DNA of 64,000 nt from Hyaloscypha bicolor E (Eukaryota; Ascomycota; Leotiomycetes; Helotiales; Hyaloscyphaceae): NCBI RefSeq assembly GCF_002865645.1, contig NW_020194555.1, positions 372,001 through 436,000 on the forward strand, in the 5' to 3' direction. Below the pieces are notes generated by a model that saw only the letters and a list, made by a program, of their open reading frames with translations, ran no database searches and was not told where the DNA came from. Both the position numbers and the translations under genes were made by a program. Below are positions 9,600 to 22,117 of the stretch, one piece after another. Positions within the stretch are counted from its first letter, which is position 1. Each line of letters opens with the position of its first letter.

Positions 9600-12111
9600 C
9601 AATAACTGGGGAAAGGATGCTCCACACCAGCGCTTCCAAAAACAGCCCAACTCAGAATAAAGACGCAAACTTGCGTTCCCCTATCGAGACCCGCCGACAA
9701 GATGTAGTTATACTTCATATACCAGTCAGGGTAATACCTGCGGACATAGTACTGGGTAACCAGCGCAATGCCAAAGTAAATCATGACCGAAGAGTTGATG
9801 CCCACGCATAGGTATCCCAGATACCAGCAGAGGATGGGAGCATTGATGGCAAAGAGTGCTTTGGAGATCTTGTTGCTGGGGAGGAATTTGTAGAGGAAGT
9901 ATTGCGGGAGAGGAACCAGGAAACCGATGAGGAAGGCCATCAGCACCCACTGGTATCGACCGCCGACGACGAATAGTTCCTTTGCGAGAGCTCCCCATGC
10001 AATAGCCTGTGCCAAAGTAATCAATAAGATGGTTTAAATGGATGGTAGCAGCCGGGGCGCCTACCTGTGAATTGTATGACTGAATAACTTGACCGGACCA
10101 GACGTTGGTGCCTTCAATTGAAAGCAAGATTTCACGACGGTTGTCAGTGACAGTCTCCCTGATCGCGAAGTTGAGAATGGCCCCAATAAGCGTGCCGAGG
10201 ATCTGCATCGTGAATGTCGCCTTGGGAGAGAGCTTCATGTATTGCCCGAGCTTCAAGTCCGAAAGGAGCCCCAAAGCTTGGGTGATGGAGTTCGAGCCGT
10301 AAAGGGTGAAATACATATTTGCCAGCGGTTTTCCCGGGTTGATGAAAGCCCCAATCATCTGGATGAGATTCTGTTGTCCGACGTACATTCCGAATCTAGC
10401 AGTTTGAATGCCCATGAAGAGAGTGAAGACGAATGACAGCAGGATACTGACAATGTATGCATACCACGGAAGGGTGGACTTCGCTTCGTAAATGCAGATC
10501 ATTCCGACAGTGAAGGAGAGAACCATGATTGTGGCGTACCACCAACCGGGGACTTCATCATACTCGAGCATGAGTTTGTAGTGAGGGTCGAGGCCCGGGT
10601 CGCTCTTGTCGGGCTTCTCTTGTTTTCCATCCCAAAACTTCCAGTGCCACAATGATGGCCTGATGGCCTTCTGCAAAACGTTCTTGGTGAAGTCGTTGCA
10701 GATGATAGCCAGATCTGAGATGTGGTAAAGGAACATATAAGTGATTGTTGCTGTTGTACCCAAGTTGTTGGTGAGCAGTGACGATGCATAGGTTGCCGCA
10801 AACCACGGCAAACCATAATCTGCAAGCATGGAAGGATCAAGTTCCGATGCGTCGTTGAGAATTGTCGTCTGATTGTATCGATCAAAATGAGAGAAGTTTG
10901 ATCTGTCTGTATAGAGAAGTTGTGAGAGGAAGGGCATGCTCTGAGCACGCAAAATGTTCGAGTAGTAGATGCCCATGAATAGAATGATGCATAGAACGTA
11001 GCCGGTGAACCCAGTTAAAAGGGTCAAGGGAGGCATGTAGAGACATCCAGAACCAATGTATTGCCAATCCAAGCAGAGGCCAAAGACACCAAGTCCTTCG
11101 TTTCCACCCGCTCCACCGAAGAAGTTGGTAAACTTGAGACTGTCGCGCTTGGCCAGGCAGAAAATGTTGACGCCAACCAAGATTGGCATGATGTATTCGG
11201 GAATCCACTCCCAGCAGAAAATGCCTGCTGCGACCATGTAGAAGAACCTCAAGCGCAGTTGGGTCTCCTTCTTGTCTCTGTGTAGTGTCTGAAAAAGCGT
11301 TGAGATTGGCAGAGATCCCGGAAACAGCATAGCCTTTGGGTAGACTAAAGTCTTGCGTAGGAGACCTGCAAAGCCGTATCCGAGCAGTTGAGATGAGAAG
11401 ATCAGGAAGATTGATACTACTTTCCCAGGCTGATTTGGGTAATACAGCTTCTGCGCTGCAGAGGAGCTCACTATCAAAGACGTCAGTGATGCTGAAAGTA
11501 AATCGCAATTCGAGATCGACTTACTGATGAGAATTGCGACGTGCTCCTTTTGGTTGAAGGGAAAGGGGTTCAGCCACTTCAGTATGCCCTTTCGTGGGAT
11601 GAAGAGAGCCATGGCTTCTCCAAGGACATAACTAATGAGAGCTAGGAAGATCACAGAGACAGAGACACTTTGCGGTTTGAAAATATAGATGGTTGCAAGA
11701 ACGGATCCAAAGCAAGCAAGTCCAGCGCCTATAGAACGTGAGCCTTCATGAAACTACTAGGGGTTTGACATGAATACCAAGGAAGAAGGTCCTAAATGTC
11801 CATGGACTCAGTGAAGTGTCATCATCGACGTGGAGGGCGGTAATAGCTAGTTCGCTAGTCTCCGCAACAATTCTGCCTGTCTCGTCGCGCACCATGTTGT
11901 CTCTTTCGTACACGTACAGACTGGTGCCATCGGAGTCGCTGATTGGAACTGAGCCATCGAGTCCCTTCTCATCGATATAGACGCCCTCCTTCTTGTCGTC
12001 TGCAAAGGCACCTGGCTGCTTCTCTTCGGCGAAGATGATCTCCCTCGAGGTTTCCTGAAGGATCTCCCTTCCGGGGTCCATGTTACCAGCTTTTGGGTGG
12101 GTATCCATCAT
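9572..12111 (-). CDS. OPT-family oligopeptide transporter, C-terminus altered by insertion
   Basis: Four exons (12111-11778, 11728-11525, 11470-10065, 10006-9572) give 793 in-frame codons. Introns are GT..AG, 49-58 bp. The protein has an acidic ~110-residue cytosolic N-terminus, then many hydrophobic helices. OPT-like stretches include ALFIPRKGILKWLNPFPFN, SSQLLGYGFAGL, WQYIGSGCLYMPPLTLLTGF, the DYGLPWFAATYASS block, GALAKELFVVGGRYQWV and SSVMIYFGIALVTQYYVRR. The family couples proton import to uptake of small peptides, glutathione or metal chelates at the plasma membrane. The last exon reads YWG and then seven residues encoded by the inserted element (KCKSTPD) before a stop, replacing about 20 native residues. 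The lost tail follows the last membrane segments, so the protein may still work. Confidence 0.9.
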
Positions 12112-15100
12112 GTCGAGTTAGTCCAAATCTTGCTACTGTCCAAATATGAGTCGATAAAATCAAACGAACCTAGGGAGAAGAAGAAAGGAGGCCATTATTA
12201 ATAACTGCAGAAGACCCAGATTTCAAGGGTTTGGCACGGAACCGGCGCTTCGCTGTCGATCGCCTTGGGAGACTGCTTTGAATGCATCCATCATCCTAAA
12301 GAATCCCAATATGGAAGGTCGTCATTGACAAGATAATATCACACAGCCTAATTACCAAAATAAGGGAAGGAAGGAAGGGAGTGGAGAATATTGCGATCTT
12401 CAGATATCCTACTGGTCTGATGTATGCACGAGAAAGCAGACCTCGGATCCAACCTTCCGCGTCACCGTTCCTTGGGAACTGGATGATGTGACTGTCGTAA
12501 GTATTAGATGTTGTGAAAGGAGTGGGGAGTCGCGTACGGACACAATATCTCAACTTGGAAGGTATTTAATCTTTGGGCCGGCTGTTGTTGATGGCTGCGA
12601 GAAGATAACATCCTTATACAGTTCTTAGACTTTCGATCGCTTTCAAATCCACCACTGAAAAGAATCGCAAAGGGGATATGAACTGCTATCTTGGCGAAAG
12701 GCTTGATAACGTTAGCAGTGTGGGTCCGTTTAGCTCTGGATGTCGTTGAGCCAGTTCCCATGCTACCAATGGTCAACCCAAGGTCTCAGAGATAGCTTGT
12801 GGGGTTCTCTGGTCCTGAAACCCTGCGTTCCTGAAGCTTGATTGCCATTGATCATCTGTCCATGTTCGTCAAGTATTCGAATTATCTTATAAATGGGTGC
12901 TGGGCCTATATTTATTCAGACCGCTTGATGCTGATTTTGAGGATCCTAAAGCTCGGAGTTCCGAAAGGTGATTACCAGGAGGAATTACCTTCGCCGTGCG
13001 CTTGGATATTTTACCCGGCAATTGTTTCTCTCGTCGCATTTAGCTGGTTAAAAGCAACAAAAGCTGTGTAGTGGGGGTGGGGTTTGACGGATGAACGCAG
13101 AATGGGCATGACCAACTAGTATCTTTACCAAGAAGTTGCAACAGATTTTGCAGATTACCAGGTATTAACTTGCGATATTGAAATAGGAAAGTCAAGTTGT
13201 AGTAAATCTTTATCTTTGGGAGTTGCGCGCTGTGCCGGTCTCTACATCCCCACTATTGTGGATGAGTTGCCCTGCAGCCCGTCGGCGGTAACCAGCTGGA
13301 AACAGTAAGGAATACTCTGGATAACAATAAGGTTATCACGCATCGCCCCGAGAACCATCGCGTGATAGCAGTGGGGTCCGGGGATGTTAAATGCAAGAAA
13401 CACGAGAATGGCTTCGTCCAAGTGAATCGGAGGATCTGTGCTGGGTAGATTTCGTCCCATATGAACATGACTTCGCCCGCAGGGCTTCCAATATCAACAT
13501 GTCTTACTGTGTTAATACTATTTTAAGGTGATTTCGCGTGCGCACTGGCAGAAGCTGCAAAATCTGTCCAATAGACATGTTTAACACTGGCCAGCTAGAT
13601 TGATACAAAGTAAGAAAATACGAATGTCGCATGGCAAGGTACTTTGAAGTAGAAACGCCTCGGCAACAGTAAATATTATCAGAGGTGGAGTGAAAGGGTC
13701 TTTGGGAGGGTGCAGGCGTCACAAGCCTTCGGTTAGCGACACCTTGCTGCTCACATTATGCTCAAACGACCCTATTTTATGGATTTGTTTAGATAGGAAG
13801 AAGTGCGTGAAGCATGACCTTATCAGGATCTGTGAAAGGAAAACCACAACGAAAAAAAAACCCCCCCAGATCAGAACTTTGCAGGGATAAATTATACAAC
13901 CTTCAATTTCTGGAAGCTGTACTCCATCACCTGCATAGTATCTTAGGTAGTCTTGAGTATAGAAATCCTCAAGTTTCCTCAAGCGTGCCGGGAAAACATC
14001 CGGTTTGGGTCCGAAATGGGACGTCCTCCGCCTTGGGCGTAACATTTGCGGCTCCATCCGTTAGAGCTGGCAAAGATAAGACACTTGTGATTGTGGAATT
14101 GTATGGTCGATTGATTTCTGCACTAGCACACTTGTGCACGTGCGAAAAAGTATTGTTTTTGTCGAGCAGGGGGCATTTCGGCTTGCTTTCCGGCACCACC
14201 AGCCACTCCGCCGAGCACAAGAGACTGCGACGAGAAAGCAAATCTCCACCTCCACGCGTCACCACTGCTGGAAGATGATCTTGGTGAAGCAAACCCTGTA
14301 TATTCTGAATCTAGTCAGCAATCCATGGTTCTTGGCTCGCACCCTAGAAGGCTCAGAATTCTCTGTGGGGATCGTGACACGGCACTGTCTTGGCCGCAAG
14401 TCCCACAACGCAATTGCTACCTTCCTATTCCAGCACAAAAGTCAAACTGATAAAGGATAACGATTTGGGAGTCTATAGCCGGATTCTAAATCCATCATGT
14501 CAAAGGGAGGAAGGATGAATACCAAGACCATGCAACTGGCTCCTGGTGTGAGAAACCCGCTACCTCCGCGTCTGGAGGGTTGGCTTCCTAGAGTGGGGAG
14601 AAGTGTAGTAGGCCAAAACTTCAAAATCGACCATCTGTCACCCTTGGCGATCAACATCCTTGAGATCGGTGTCCTCATTGCGGAGTGCCGTTAATGCATC
14701 TTGGATAAGAAAGTTATGTTTCAAAGGAGTGGTAAACCAGATGTGGGAAGTATCGGAATCTTCCTCCAAGTGCGGATCGTAGAGGACCAGGCCTTTATAT
14801 AGCTAGAGCCTGGGAATCGTAGGCAACAGTTTGTCCGTGAACAGTCATCAATTATGAGTCTTACTGTAAGACGTTGGGAGGACCGACCCTAGTATTTCCC
14901 CACTCTTATCCCCGATAGGTGAGTTTGCCCTTATCCACACATGCCACACTCCGGCTTCAGTCGCTGACCCTACCTCACGTGACCGAGACCTGAAGACCAG
15001 TGACTTGTTAAGGCTCGGACGGGACGCATCATAATCTTGCTCTACTACGAGTACGAGAATATCGTTGGTAGTGCACAGAGAAGAAATGCGGCCGCCCCAA

Positions 15101-15639
15101 CCCGGCTACTAGAAATGGCGTGGTTCCGGATGATACAAGTTCAATGCCGTTCAAGAAGCCGAACATGAAAATTGTTCTCTATCCATCAGTGAAGGCTATC
15201 TCAAACAATAATTCTCGTCTCAGAATCGTCTAAGATGTCCTAGTCTCAAGCCAAGCTATTAGAGAATGGCCTCCCTAACATAAATCGCTACATCACAACG
15301 CCAAACTCCTTTGGGAAAGCTACTATTTCCGAGGCGATTTCCCCGGCATCCATCTGTCAAAAGATTGGATCGATTGCAATCTTCTTTCTGAGATACACCA
15401 CTCGCACATTTCCCGTCTCCCTCTTTTCATCCAACGACGTATCGTCTTACAATATCGACTTGTCTTCTCCTCCCGATTGTGTCAGATGCCTTGAACTGTG
15501 ATCAAATTGGAGAGCTAGCTAAAGCACAGAGTAAAGCAAAATATAAGAGAGCAAAGCTAAATATAGGAGTGTAAGGAGAATCACATGAACAATAACCAGT
15601 GGAGCCTGCCTTAAGCCCGGGGTGGCCATTAAGGTTAGT
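12112..15639. other. Long region without a recognisable gene
   Basis: About 3.5 kb of ordinary composition. Several ORFs of 60-150 codons overlap on both strands (for example 13719-14057 minus and 13814-14278 plus) but none shows a known domain, and none can be extended by splicing with confidence. Poly-A/poly-C runs lie near 13855-13867. It may hold the promoter of the OPT gene (12112 onward), decayed genes or species-specific short genes. Confidence 0.4.
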
Positions 15640-16068
15640 GGCTGAGACACGTGACCCAGAATTGTACTAGCTGACAGATTGACCGTTCCCAATGGAACCG
15701 TTTTGAGATACGTTGTTATGGCACCAAATACAATTAGTGCGATGCACAAGGGGGCATCATTGGATTATGGGATTGTATTGGAGGGTGAAATAGAATTAGT
15801 TTTGGATCTAGGCGAGACAAAGTTGATGAGACGAAGTGATGCTTGTGTTCAGAGAGGGACTAATCGTGCTTGGAGGAATGTGGCACCAAATGGAGGATGG
15901 GGGAGGATGGTTGATGTCTTGGTGGCTGCCCAGGGAGAAGGGTTGGAGGAAGAATTGAATGGCATGCCAGATGTAAAGGGTGTGTTTGGATGGAAGGCTA
16001 GATGCAGTCGGCTTAGGTCTCCAAAGCATTTCAAGAACTGTCAGACGAGGCTGTTAAGGAAAGATTGA
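15640..16068 (+). pseudogene. Cupin-domain protein fragment, degenerate
   Basis: The frame reads PRIVLADRLTVPNGTVLRYV, then SAMHKGASLDYGIVLEGEIEL, LDLGETKLMRR and CVQRGTNRAWRNV. This is the single-cupin fold of a family usually reading 'MHRT.SLDYG..LEGE.EL.LD.GE...L.PGD...QRGT.HAW'. The frame is blocked by a TGA just upstream (about 15637), and no ATG precedes the domain (first ATG at 15718). The expected N-terminal half is absent. The PGD turn has become RSD and the His of THAW is Arg, so a metal ligand is lost. Probably a fragment of a dead gene. Confidence 0.6.
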
Positions 16069-16644
16069 GGGCGGCCAGGCAGGTAATAAGTAGGGATTTC
16101 GGGGCTAAGTTAAAAGTCGCGGGTAGTGGTGTATTCTCTTCCCATGTTGAAGCGCCGCTAGTTCCATGGTGCAGGATCCGAATCCCGATCCTTGGATGTG
16201 GAACAATCCACTTGCTCTCACCACATTATAACCGCCACCGGCAACTCAGTCCTTTCTGCGCACCTTGCCGCCAGCTTCGAGCAGCGTATAATAGCCTTCC
16301 TTTCAGAAAGCCTCAACTCCGTATTCACATCCCTTAACCTCGCCATGTCTGGCACATAATCATCGATTATCCCTTCTTCCTCCGTATGTATAATTAATGT
16401 AAAGACCTTAGCTGCCATCTCGCTACCCCAAAGCCATTCACGTCTCGGATATTGCTAAAGCAGGTAAATCGCCTCCTTCCTGATACGTCTCTCCCGGCAA
16501 CGAGTTGCAACATGGAAGAAGCCTGCCACAAGACTATCGTCGAAAACAAAGACAGCTTGTGCAGGAGATTATTTCCTGGATGGAAAGGTTCTAAATGATT
16601 CTCGATGTAATACACCATCTCCTTGCTTAGATACATGGGGGTAT
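16069..16644. other. Intergenic, no gene seen
   Basis: Short overlapping ORFs only. This region is the 3' flank of the RTA1-family gene on the minus strand. Confidence 0.4.
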
Positions 16645-17790
16645 TCAAGCGGACGCCACATCAAGTGGCTTCTCCTGACCAACACTGAGTTGGCCCTGTT
16701 CAACTTTCTCACCTAATAGCTCCTTCACCTCGTTGAACTGGTAGGCAGGATTCGACAGATTTAGGACAAAAGCCGTGATGGACATGAATCTGTCCATTCG
16801 AGAAGCGTTAGCAGTGTGCTCCAACAGAACGGCATGATTTGATCAAAGAGGTCCAACTTACACTCCCTCTAGCACGATAAAACTCGCTTGATCATGAAAC
16901 AAACTCCCATCATACCCCTGACTCAACTCATCAATCCTATAGATGCATCTCGCCAGGATCAACAGGACAGCAGTGACTAAGAGCCACGCGAAGACCTTGA
17001 ATTTGCTAGGCAGTGCCATGTTGTCATTGGAGGAGCGCCAATGGCGGATCCAGTCGAGTGCTAAAAGACTAAAGATTGTGAGGGAGAAGACCTGGAAGGC
17101 GAGACCTGCGAGGGAGACGTCCACACCAATCTGGTGGGCATTGCCAGATGAAAGGCCTCCCCCTGCGCCTTGGAGAGAGAGGGCTATGATGTCGCTGGGA
17201 ATGAAGATGTATGCGTAGTGTTTTGGGTTGGTGCGAGGGTAGCCGAGCGCAGTGATGCTGAGAAGTGTGAGTGAAATTGTCGGAGAATAACAGCATGGAG
17301 ACGGTCTTGAGGATTCACATACCATTGACCGATTGTAATATATATGGCAGCGGTGAAAAATGCAGGAGCAATCGTAAGGCACACTTTGAAGTTATCGAAT
17401 TAGCACAATTCCTCTAGCAAAATCGGATTCTAATCATGTTTCCGAGAGAGGTGTGTGCATACCAATTTGTATCAAGAAGTAATCGAAATTGAAGGGATTG
17501 CTGTGCAGTAGAATCCTTCCAATATATCCAATGATCTCTGTAACACATCCCAGTATCATGGCCCAGCAGTAGAACCACTGCGTGGAATATCTTCTGCTCT
17601 TCCAAGCGTGGAATCCTTGGGACAGATGGAAAAGCCCCGAAATGATGAAGAGAGCTGTGAAGAGAGAGTTGGCTGCTAGACTAGGTCTGTACTCGAAGAC
17701 GCTGTACTTGATGTCGCAAAGGGAGAGAGTGCAGTTGGAGAGCGCGCCGAAGCCGACATAGCCATTGGGTGAAGTGAAGTTGTTCGGCAT
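16645..17790 (-). CDS. RTA1-family membrane protein (lipid-translocating exporter family)
   Basis: Four exons (17790-17463, 17383-17323, 17257-16862, 16789-16645) give 310 codons in frame. Family motifs appear in order: VFEYRPSLAANSLFTALF, GLFHLSQGFHAWKSR, WAMILGCVTEIIGYIGR, NPF...LIQIVCLTIAPAFF, AAIYITIGQ, PSDIIALSLQGAGGG, LAGLAFQVFSL, RCIYRIDELSQGYDG and LEGVFMSI. Seven membrane segments are expected. RTA1/RTM1-type proteins are linked to resistance against sterol-targeting or membrane-active compounds and to lipid movement; the substrate cannot be read from sequence. Another ATG 16 codons upstream (17838) is in frame, but MPNNFTSPNGYVG fits the family start better. Length is typical. It appears functional. 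Confidence 0.9.
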
Positions 17791-18956
17791 GGTAAATACT
17801 GGTCTTGTTATCGAAATATGGAAAATGTCAAAGGACAATGGGATGATGGGATTGAAGGCAATGCAATTGGAGAAATCTCGGCGTTCAAGTTCTCTGAATG
17901 AGGTGTTGGATGGGTGGGGTGGTTCATATATCCTGTATTGACGAGGGCTGAGGGGTAGGCTTGTGCAACCATTGTTGCATCAGCTTAACTGGGAATAAAC
18001 TGTTACGGACGCAATTGCGGGACAGACTGATCGACTGAGGATAGATAGCGTGGAAAGGAATCCGGCACTGAAAGTGTATCCCGGGTGAGGCTGGTGTAGA
18101 TGTAACTAATATCCTTAATCGGGTCGAGGTTGCGCTTGCCAATCACGACTCTTCTCAAAGCTGACCGCTATCCTAATTGAGTTCAGTTTGAAACAGGTTT
18201 GTTGCTGGTCCGCACGTAAGATAAGATCGGCGGGCTGTCAGTTGCTCCTACGCACGTACAAACTTGCCGGAGGGAAGATGTGCCGATTCCAAATTCTTTA
18301 ACCGAGCAGATCCATTTCGCCCCTATATTGCCCCTCGCTTCGCTCACCACTAACGAGTCTGCGGACACGGATCTGTGGATTATAGGGCATTTTAGCAACC
18401 AACTTCCACTAAAGGAAAACTCCAACTTTTTAAAAGATGCTAGTACTCTTCTCATTATATTAAGAGAATAAACTATCCCTTCGTCCGGTGAGACATAGTC
18501 CACGCTAGCAAGGGGGCCTGGCTCAGACTGTAAAGTCGTACCTTTGCTTAAAAACTTATTAGTCATTTATCGCCTTTTCGCCCTGAGCCAGGCAAACAGC
18601 CTTTAGCTCAATTTAAGCTCTTTACCACCACTGCAATAACCACCTTATTATAACAAAAATTATAACATTATTAAAAGTATTAATAAAAGTAATATATATA
18701 TATATAAAATAGTTAATATTTAAATAAGTAAAAAAGGATTTATAACCCTAACCTAATACTATATTTATAGCTACGCTACTCGTATTTTATTACACGCTCT
18801 TAAAGATGTCACGTGAAAGAGTAGCGTTCTTCTAGAAGTTTCTATTCCACAGGCAGCCGCGTATCTTCTACAGTACACTGAGTTGTCACTCAGTCGTTCC
18901 ACTCCCCATCCACATCTCCATGTACATCGTAAAGTACGGAGGTAATTATTTACAGT
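17791..18956. other. Intergenic with a short AT-rich patch
   Basis: No gene recognised. A strongly AT-rich stretch at about 18640-18770 resembles the RIP'd blocks. The end of the region is the promoter of the P-loop NTPase gene. Confidence 0.4.
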
Positions 18957-19676
18957 ATGAGCGACCACGCCAGTAAAACCCTTGCAGGGGCTTCCCTGCC
19001 GGGAGAGCCTCGAACTGACGATGCCAGATCACCCTCAGCATCACAAGCTGCGCTGCTACAAAGCCAAAATCCAAAGCCTACACAACAACAGTTGGCAGGA
19101 AACAAGACAGCATCACGCATTCACATACTTGGCGCCTCTGGCTCTGGTGTTAGCACCCTCGGCACGAACCTATCTTCCGTGCTCTCCCTTCCTGTCTTTG
19201 ACGTTGACAATTACTACTGGCTTCCCACCAACCCGCCATACACTACTCAACGGCCAATTCATGAGCGCATCGCTTTGCTCAGACCCGATCTTGGACACGC
19301 TAAAGAGGAAAATGGGGGATGGCTGCTAAGTGGATCGATGGGTTCTTGGGGTGAGGAGATCATGGAAGATGTCGAGCATGTGATATTCGTGGATACACCG
19401 ACGGATGTGAGGATGAAGCGGTTAAGGGAAAGAGAATTCAAGCGCCATGGAGAGAGGATTCAAGAGGGTGGAGATATGCATGAGGAGTCAGTGAAATTCT
19501 TGGAATGGGCGGAGGCGTACGAGGATCCAGGTTTAGAGGAAGGTAGGAGTAGGCTGAGGCATGAGCAGTGGCTACGAGAGGTGAGGGTACCAGTTACGAG
19601 GTTGTCGGGGGACCAGGATGAGTTGGTGGTGATGAAGGAGGCCTTGAAAGCGTTAGGGAGGGATAGTGAAAGGTGA
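18957..19676 (+). CDS. Small P-loop NTPase (AAA_17 / adenylate-kinase-like family)
   Basis: A single-exon ORF of 239 codons from an ATG. Residues 1-50 are a low-complexity Ser/Gln-rich extension. The core follows: IHILGASGSGVSTLG (P-loop), FDVDNYYWLPTNPPYTTQRP, ERIALL, GGWLLSGSMGSWGEE, HVIFVDTPTDVRMKRLREREF, and MHEESVKFLEWAEAYEDPG. This pattern matches a family of small nucleotide-binding proteins common in bacteria, where the P-loop reads GASGSG-T-[ST]-T. The usual Walker A Lys is Val here; the family often lacks Lys at this place, so this need not mean inactivity. The absence of introns and bacterial-type relatives make horizontal transfer possible but unproven. Substrate unknown. Confidence 0.7.
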   Translation: MSDHASKTLAGASLPGEPRTDDARSPSASQAALLQSQNPKPTQQQLAGNKTASRIHILGASGSGVSTLGTNLSSVLSLPVFDVDNYYWLPTNPPYTTQRPIHERIALLRPDLGHAKEENGGWLLSGSMGSWGEEIMEDVEHVIFVDTPTDVRMKRLREREFKRHGERIQEGGDMHEESVKFLEWAEAYEDPGLEEGRSRLRHEQWLREVRVPVTRLSGDQDELVVMKEALKALGRDSER

Positions 19677-20329
19677 AGGGAGGGAGAGGGATAGTCGGTT
19701 ATTAATTATATTAAAATTATAGAAACTTATAACAAGAGTGTATTCCGGTTATTTTTGAAGGTATAATAATTCTCTTAAGGGTCCTTTTAGCAAGTAATTA
19801 GTTTCTTTTAGTTTCAAAGTAATAAAAAGTAATGGGAAGAATCTTAATTTTAATTTAAACTTAGTTTTGTAATAATAACTTATATTTAACCGGTTATATA
19901 TCTTTAATTTAAGCTTTTTATAAGATAAGTTATTTATATAAAGGTTTATTTTAAGATAATAAAGCAGTAATTTAAGCCCATATCTGAATAGCACTTAAGT
20001 TAGAGCCGCTCAATTTCGTAAGGGCAGGGGAAGCCACGTGGCAGCCTGTCAGAACAGTGCTGACGTTATATTGTACGGCATTCCTTGCTTGAGAAAGCTT
20101 CAAAGCTTGCACGTCCCATCTTGCCTGCAAATTAAACATAGCTTAAATGCAAGAAGCGTCTGGTGAGCGCGCAACTATTTCCCCTTCAAGAGCAAAGCAA
20201 CCCAGAGCAACCCAGAAGTATTGGTGAACCAACACGCCCGACTTCTCCACACACACTACGGGACACATTGTCTGCTGAACTTGCCTGTTATCACCTGCAT
20301 TAGATTCATAGAATACAGGTGGGCAAATA
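19677..20329. other. AT-rich patch and promoter of the split Zn2Cys6 gene
   Basis: 19690-19990 is AT-rich with no valid ORF and looks like an old RIP'd repeat fragment. 20000-20329 has normal composition and would be the upstream region of the regulator starting at 20330. Confidence 0.4.
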
Positions 20330-21597
20330 ATGGTTTACACGGGGAAGCCCAGCCGTGGTTGTGCCGTATGTCGACGACGCAAGATTAAGGTGAGGCCTCA
20401 CTCCCCCTTTTGCCCACCCTCGATTCTGCACTGACGGCTGCACAGTGCGACGAAAAGACACCCGCGTGCTCATACTGCATCAAGACCAAGCAGAAATGCC
20501 CTGGGTACGAGGGCAAATTCGACTTGGAATGGAGGGACCAAACAGTGGTTGCCAGAAAACACGTCGAGCGACGAATCCAAGCAACGGAGCACGCCAGGCA
20601 TCGAGAAGATTCTTTCGAAAAGCTATCATTGTCTGAGATTCATACACAATCAAGCCCGGTCTTCTCGAATTCGAGGCCAGTTCCGACTCCAAGGTCCCTG
20701 GATGAACTGACGACTTCGCTTTGAGCTTCTTCTTTGCTGTCTATGCACCGCCACCAACCAATCCTCTGGATACACGGGAACACCTGGAGTTTCTTGCTCC
20801 TCTTTACCCCCGAGCGGCGCCCCACTCGACATTATCTCTCTCGGCTATGGTGCTTGCAAGCCGTCTTTATATTGTATGGAAAAGCCAACGACCCGACGCA
20901 CCCGTCTCAAGATCCCTGTACCTCCGCGCCGTATCAGCCATGAAAGAGCAAATAACTCAGGCAGACACTTGTGCTAATGATGAGATCCTTCTCTCTGTCT
21001 TGCTCCTCCAACAGTACGAGGTTAGTCAAAGTTCCCTCTCCGCTGGTGACCATTTGACGAATATCCAGACCCTTGTAAATACGGCAAAGAGAAGAAGTTC
21101 ACCGCGAGCACATTTCGATGGTGCCTTGGCGCTAATAAAACACCGAGGACTTCATACATTCACCAATAAAGTATCTCAGGGCTTGCTCTTGTGCGTTCGA
21201 GCTCAGCTGGTATGTGTCTCGCGTCACGGATAGAAAAGAGTATTAAGGAAGTAGATTGAGGAAGCGCCTCGAAATTGCCTTCCACTAGAGGATACTTTGG
21301 ATATCTGGAGCTACGTTGCAGCGGGCACTGATGTCTCGCCTGACATCCAACTCGATAACATCAACGTCGAAGTAGCGAATCTCAACGCTTCAGTCACTCA
21401 GGCTTCGCAATCGGAGTCGAGCAACCTGGACTCGATCAGCGCCCTGCTCCGCTCATCATCAGAGATAGAAAGAACTGTACGTGGTTGGTGTATATCAAGG
21501 GGCCTTCGCGCCATTTGATGGAGCTTCGGAGAGCGGAATATATTCTATGCTTTGCCTCACGGCAAGAGATCCTTCATAAACTCCGCGACGGCACTTC
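20330..21597 (+). pseudogene. Zn2Cys6 transcription factor, 5' part, interrupted by a transposon
   Basis: Exon 1 (20330-20389) and exon 2 (from 20446; 56-bp intron GTGAGG..CAG) together encode a complete binuclear zinc cluster, CAVCRRRKIK followed by CDEKTPACSYC and IKTKQKC (spacing C-x2-C-x6-C-x6-C-x2-C-x6-C). Downstream text fits the fungal_trans_2 type (PTNPLDTREHLEFLAPLYPR, LSLSAMVLASRLYIVW, HFDGALALIKHRG), with probable introns at 21021-21068 and about 21210-21254. The frame breaks near 20720: SLDELTTSL runs into TGA while FFFAVYAPPP continues in another frame, a 2-bp insertion or equivalent. The gene is then cut inside ...LRDGTS by the element starting at 21598. It cannot encode a full regulator. 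Confidence 0.85.
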
Positions 21598-21770
21598 TAC
21601 TGAGGCCATTAGCGGGCTAGTCGACAAAACGCGCAAGCGAAAAGTGATTTTTTGATTTTTTGATTTTCGCACGAGCCCCACCCTTGCCCCCTCCCCCCCC
21701 GCGCCCAAAACGCAAAGAATACCCAAAAAATCGCAACTTTCCTCTTCCTCCCCCCCCTCTAGTAAGGCCT
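21598..21770 (+). repeat. Left terminal inverted repeat
   Basis: Starts TACTGAGGCC and includes GCGGGCTAGTCGACAAAACG, CGAAAAGTGATTTTTTG, C-rich tracts and CTCTAGTAAGGCC. It pairs with 29813-29985 with only a few differences (for example CGCAAC against TATGAT's complement near the inner end). Confidence 0.9.
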
Positions 21771-22117
21771 TTATTTAGTAAGTAAATAAAATATAAAAGC
21801 GAGATTTACTTTTCTAATTTTGCGATTTTAGTTTAGGCTTAAAATATATAATTTAGCTATAGCCTTAATAAAATTTTTAATTAGAAAATTAAAAGTAATT
21901 TTAATAATAAATAAATATTATATTATTTTTAAGTTTAATTTAAAGAACTATTAATTTTATTATTAATAATATTTATATATAACTTTTAGTTTAAATAATA
22001 TAATAGTTATTATTTTATAATTATTATAAGTTAATTCTAATAAAAGTTTAAATTAAATTTAATATTTTTAAAATTAAAAAATTATCTTTTATTATAATTA
22101 ATTTAAAAATAGAAAAT

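Noticed and set aside
13242..13468. Minus-strand fragment reading EVMFIWDEIYPAQILRF as a DUF6533 or GPCR-like gene
   Set aside because: The match is only a few residues, two frames overlap, and no membrane-helix series continues.
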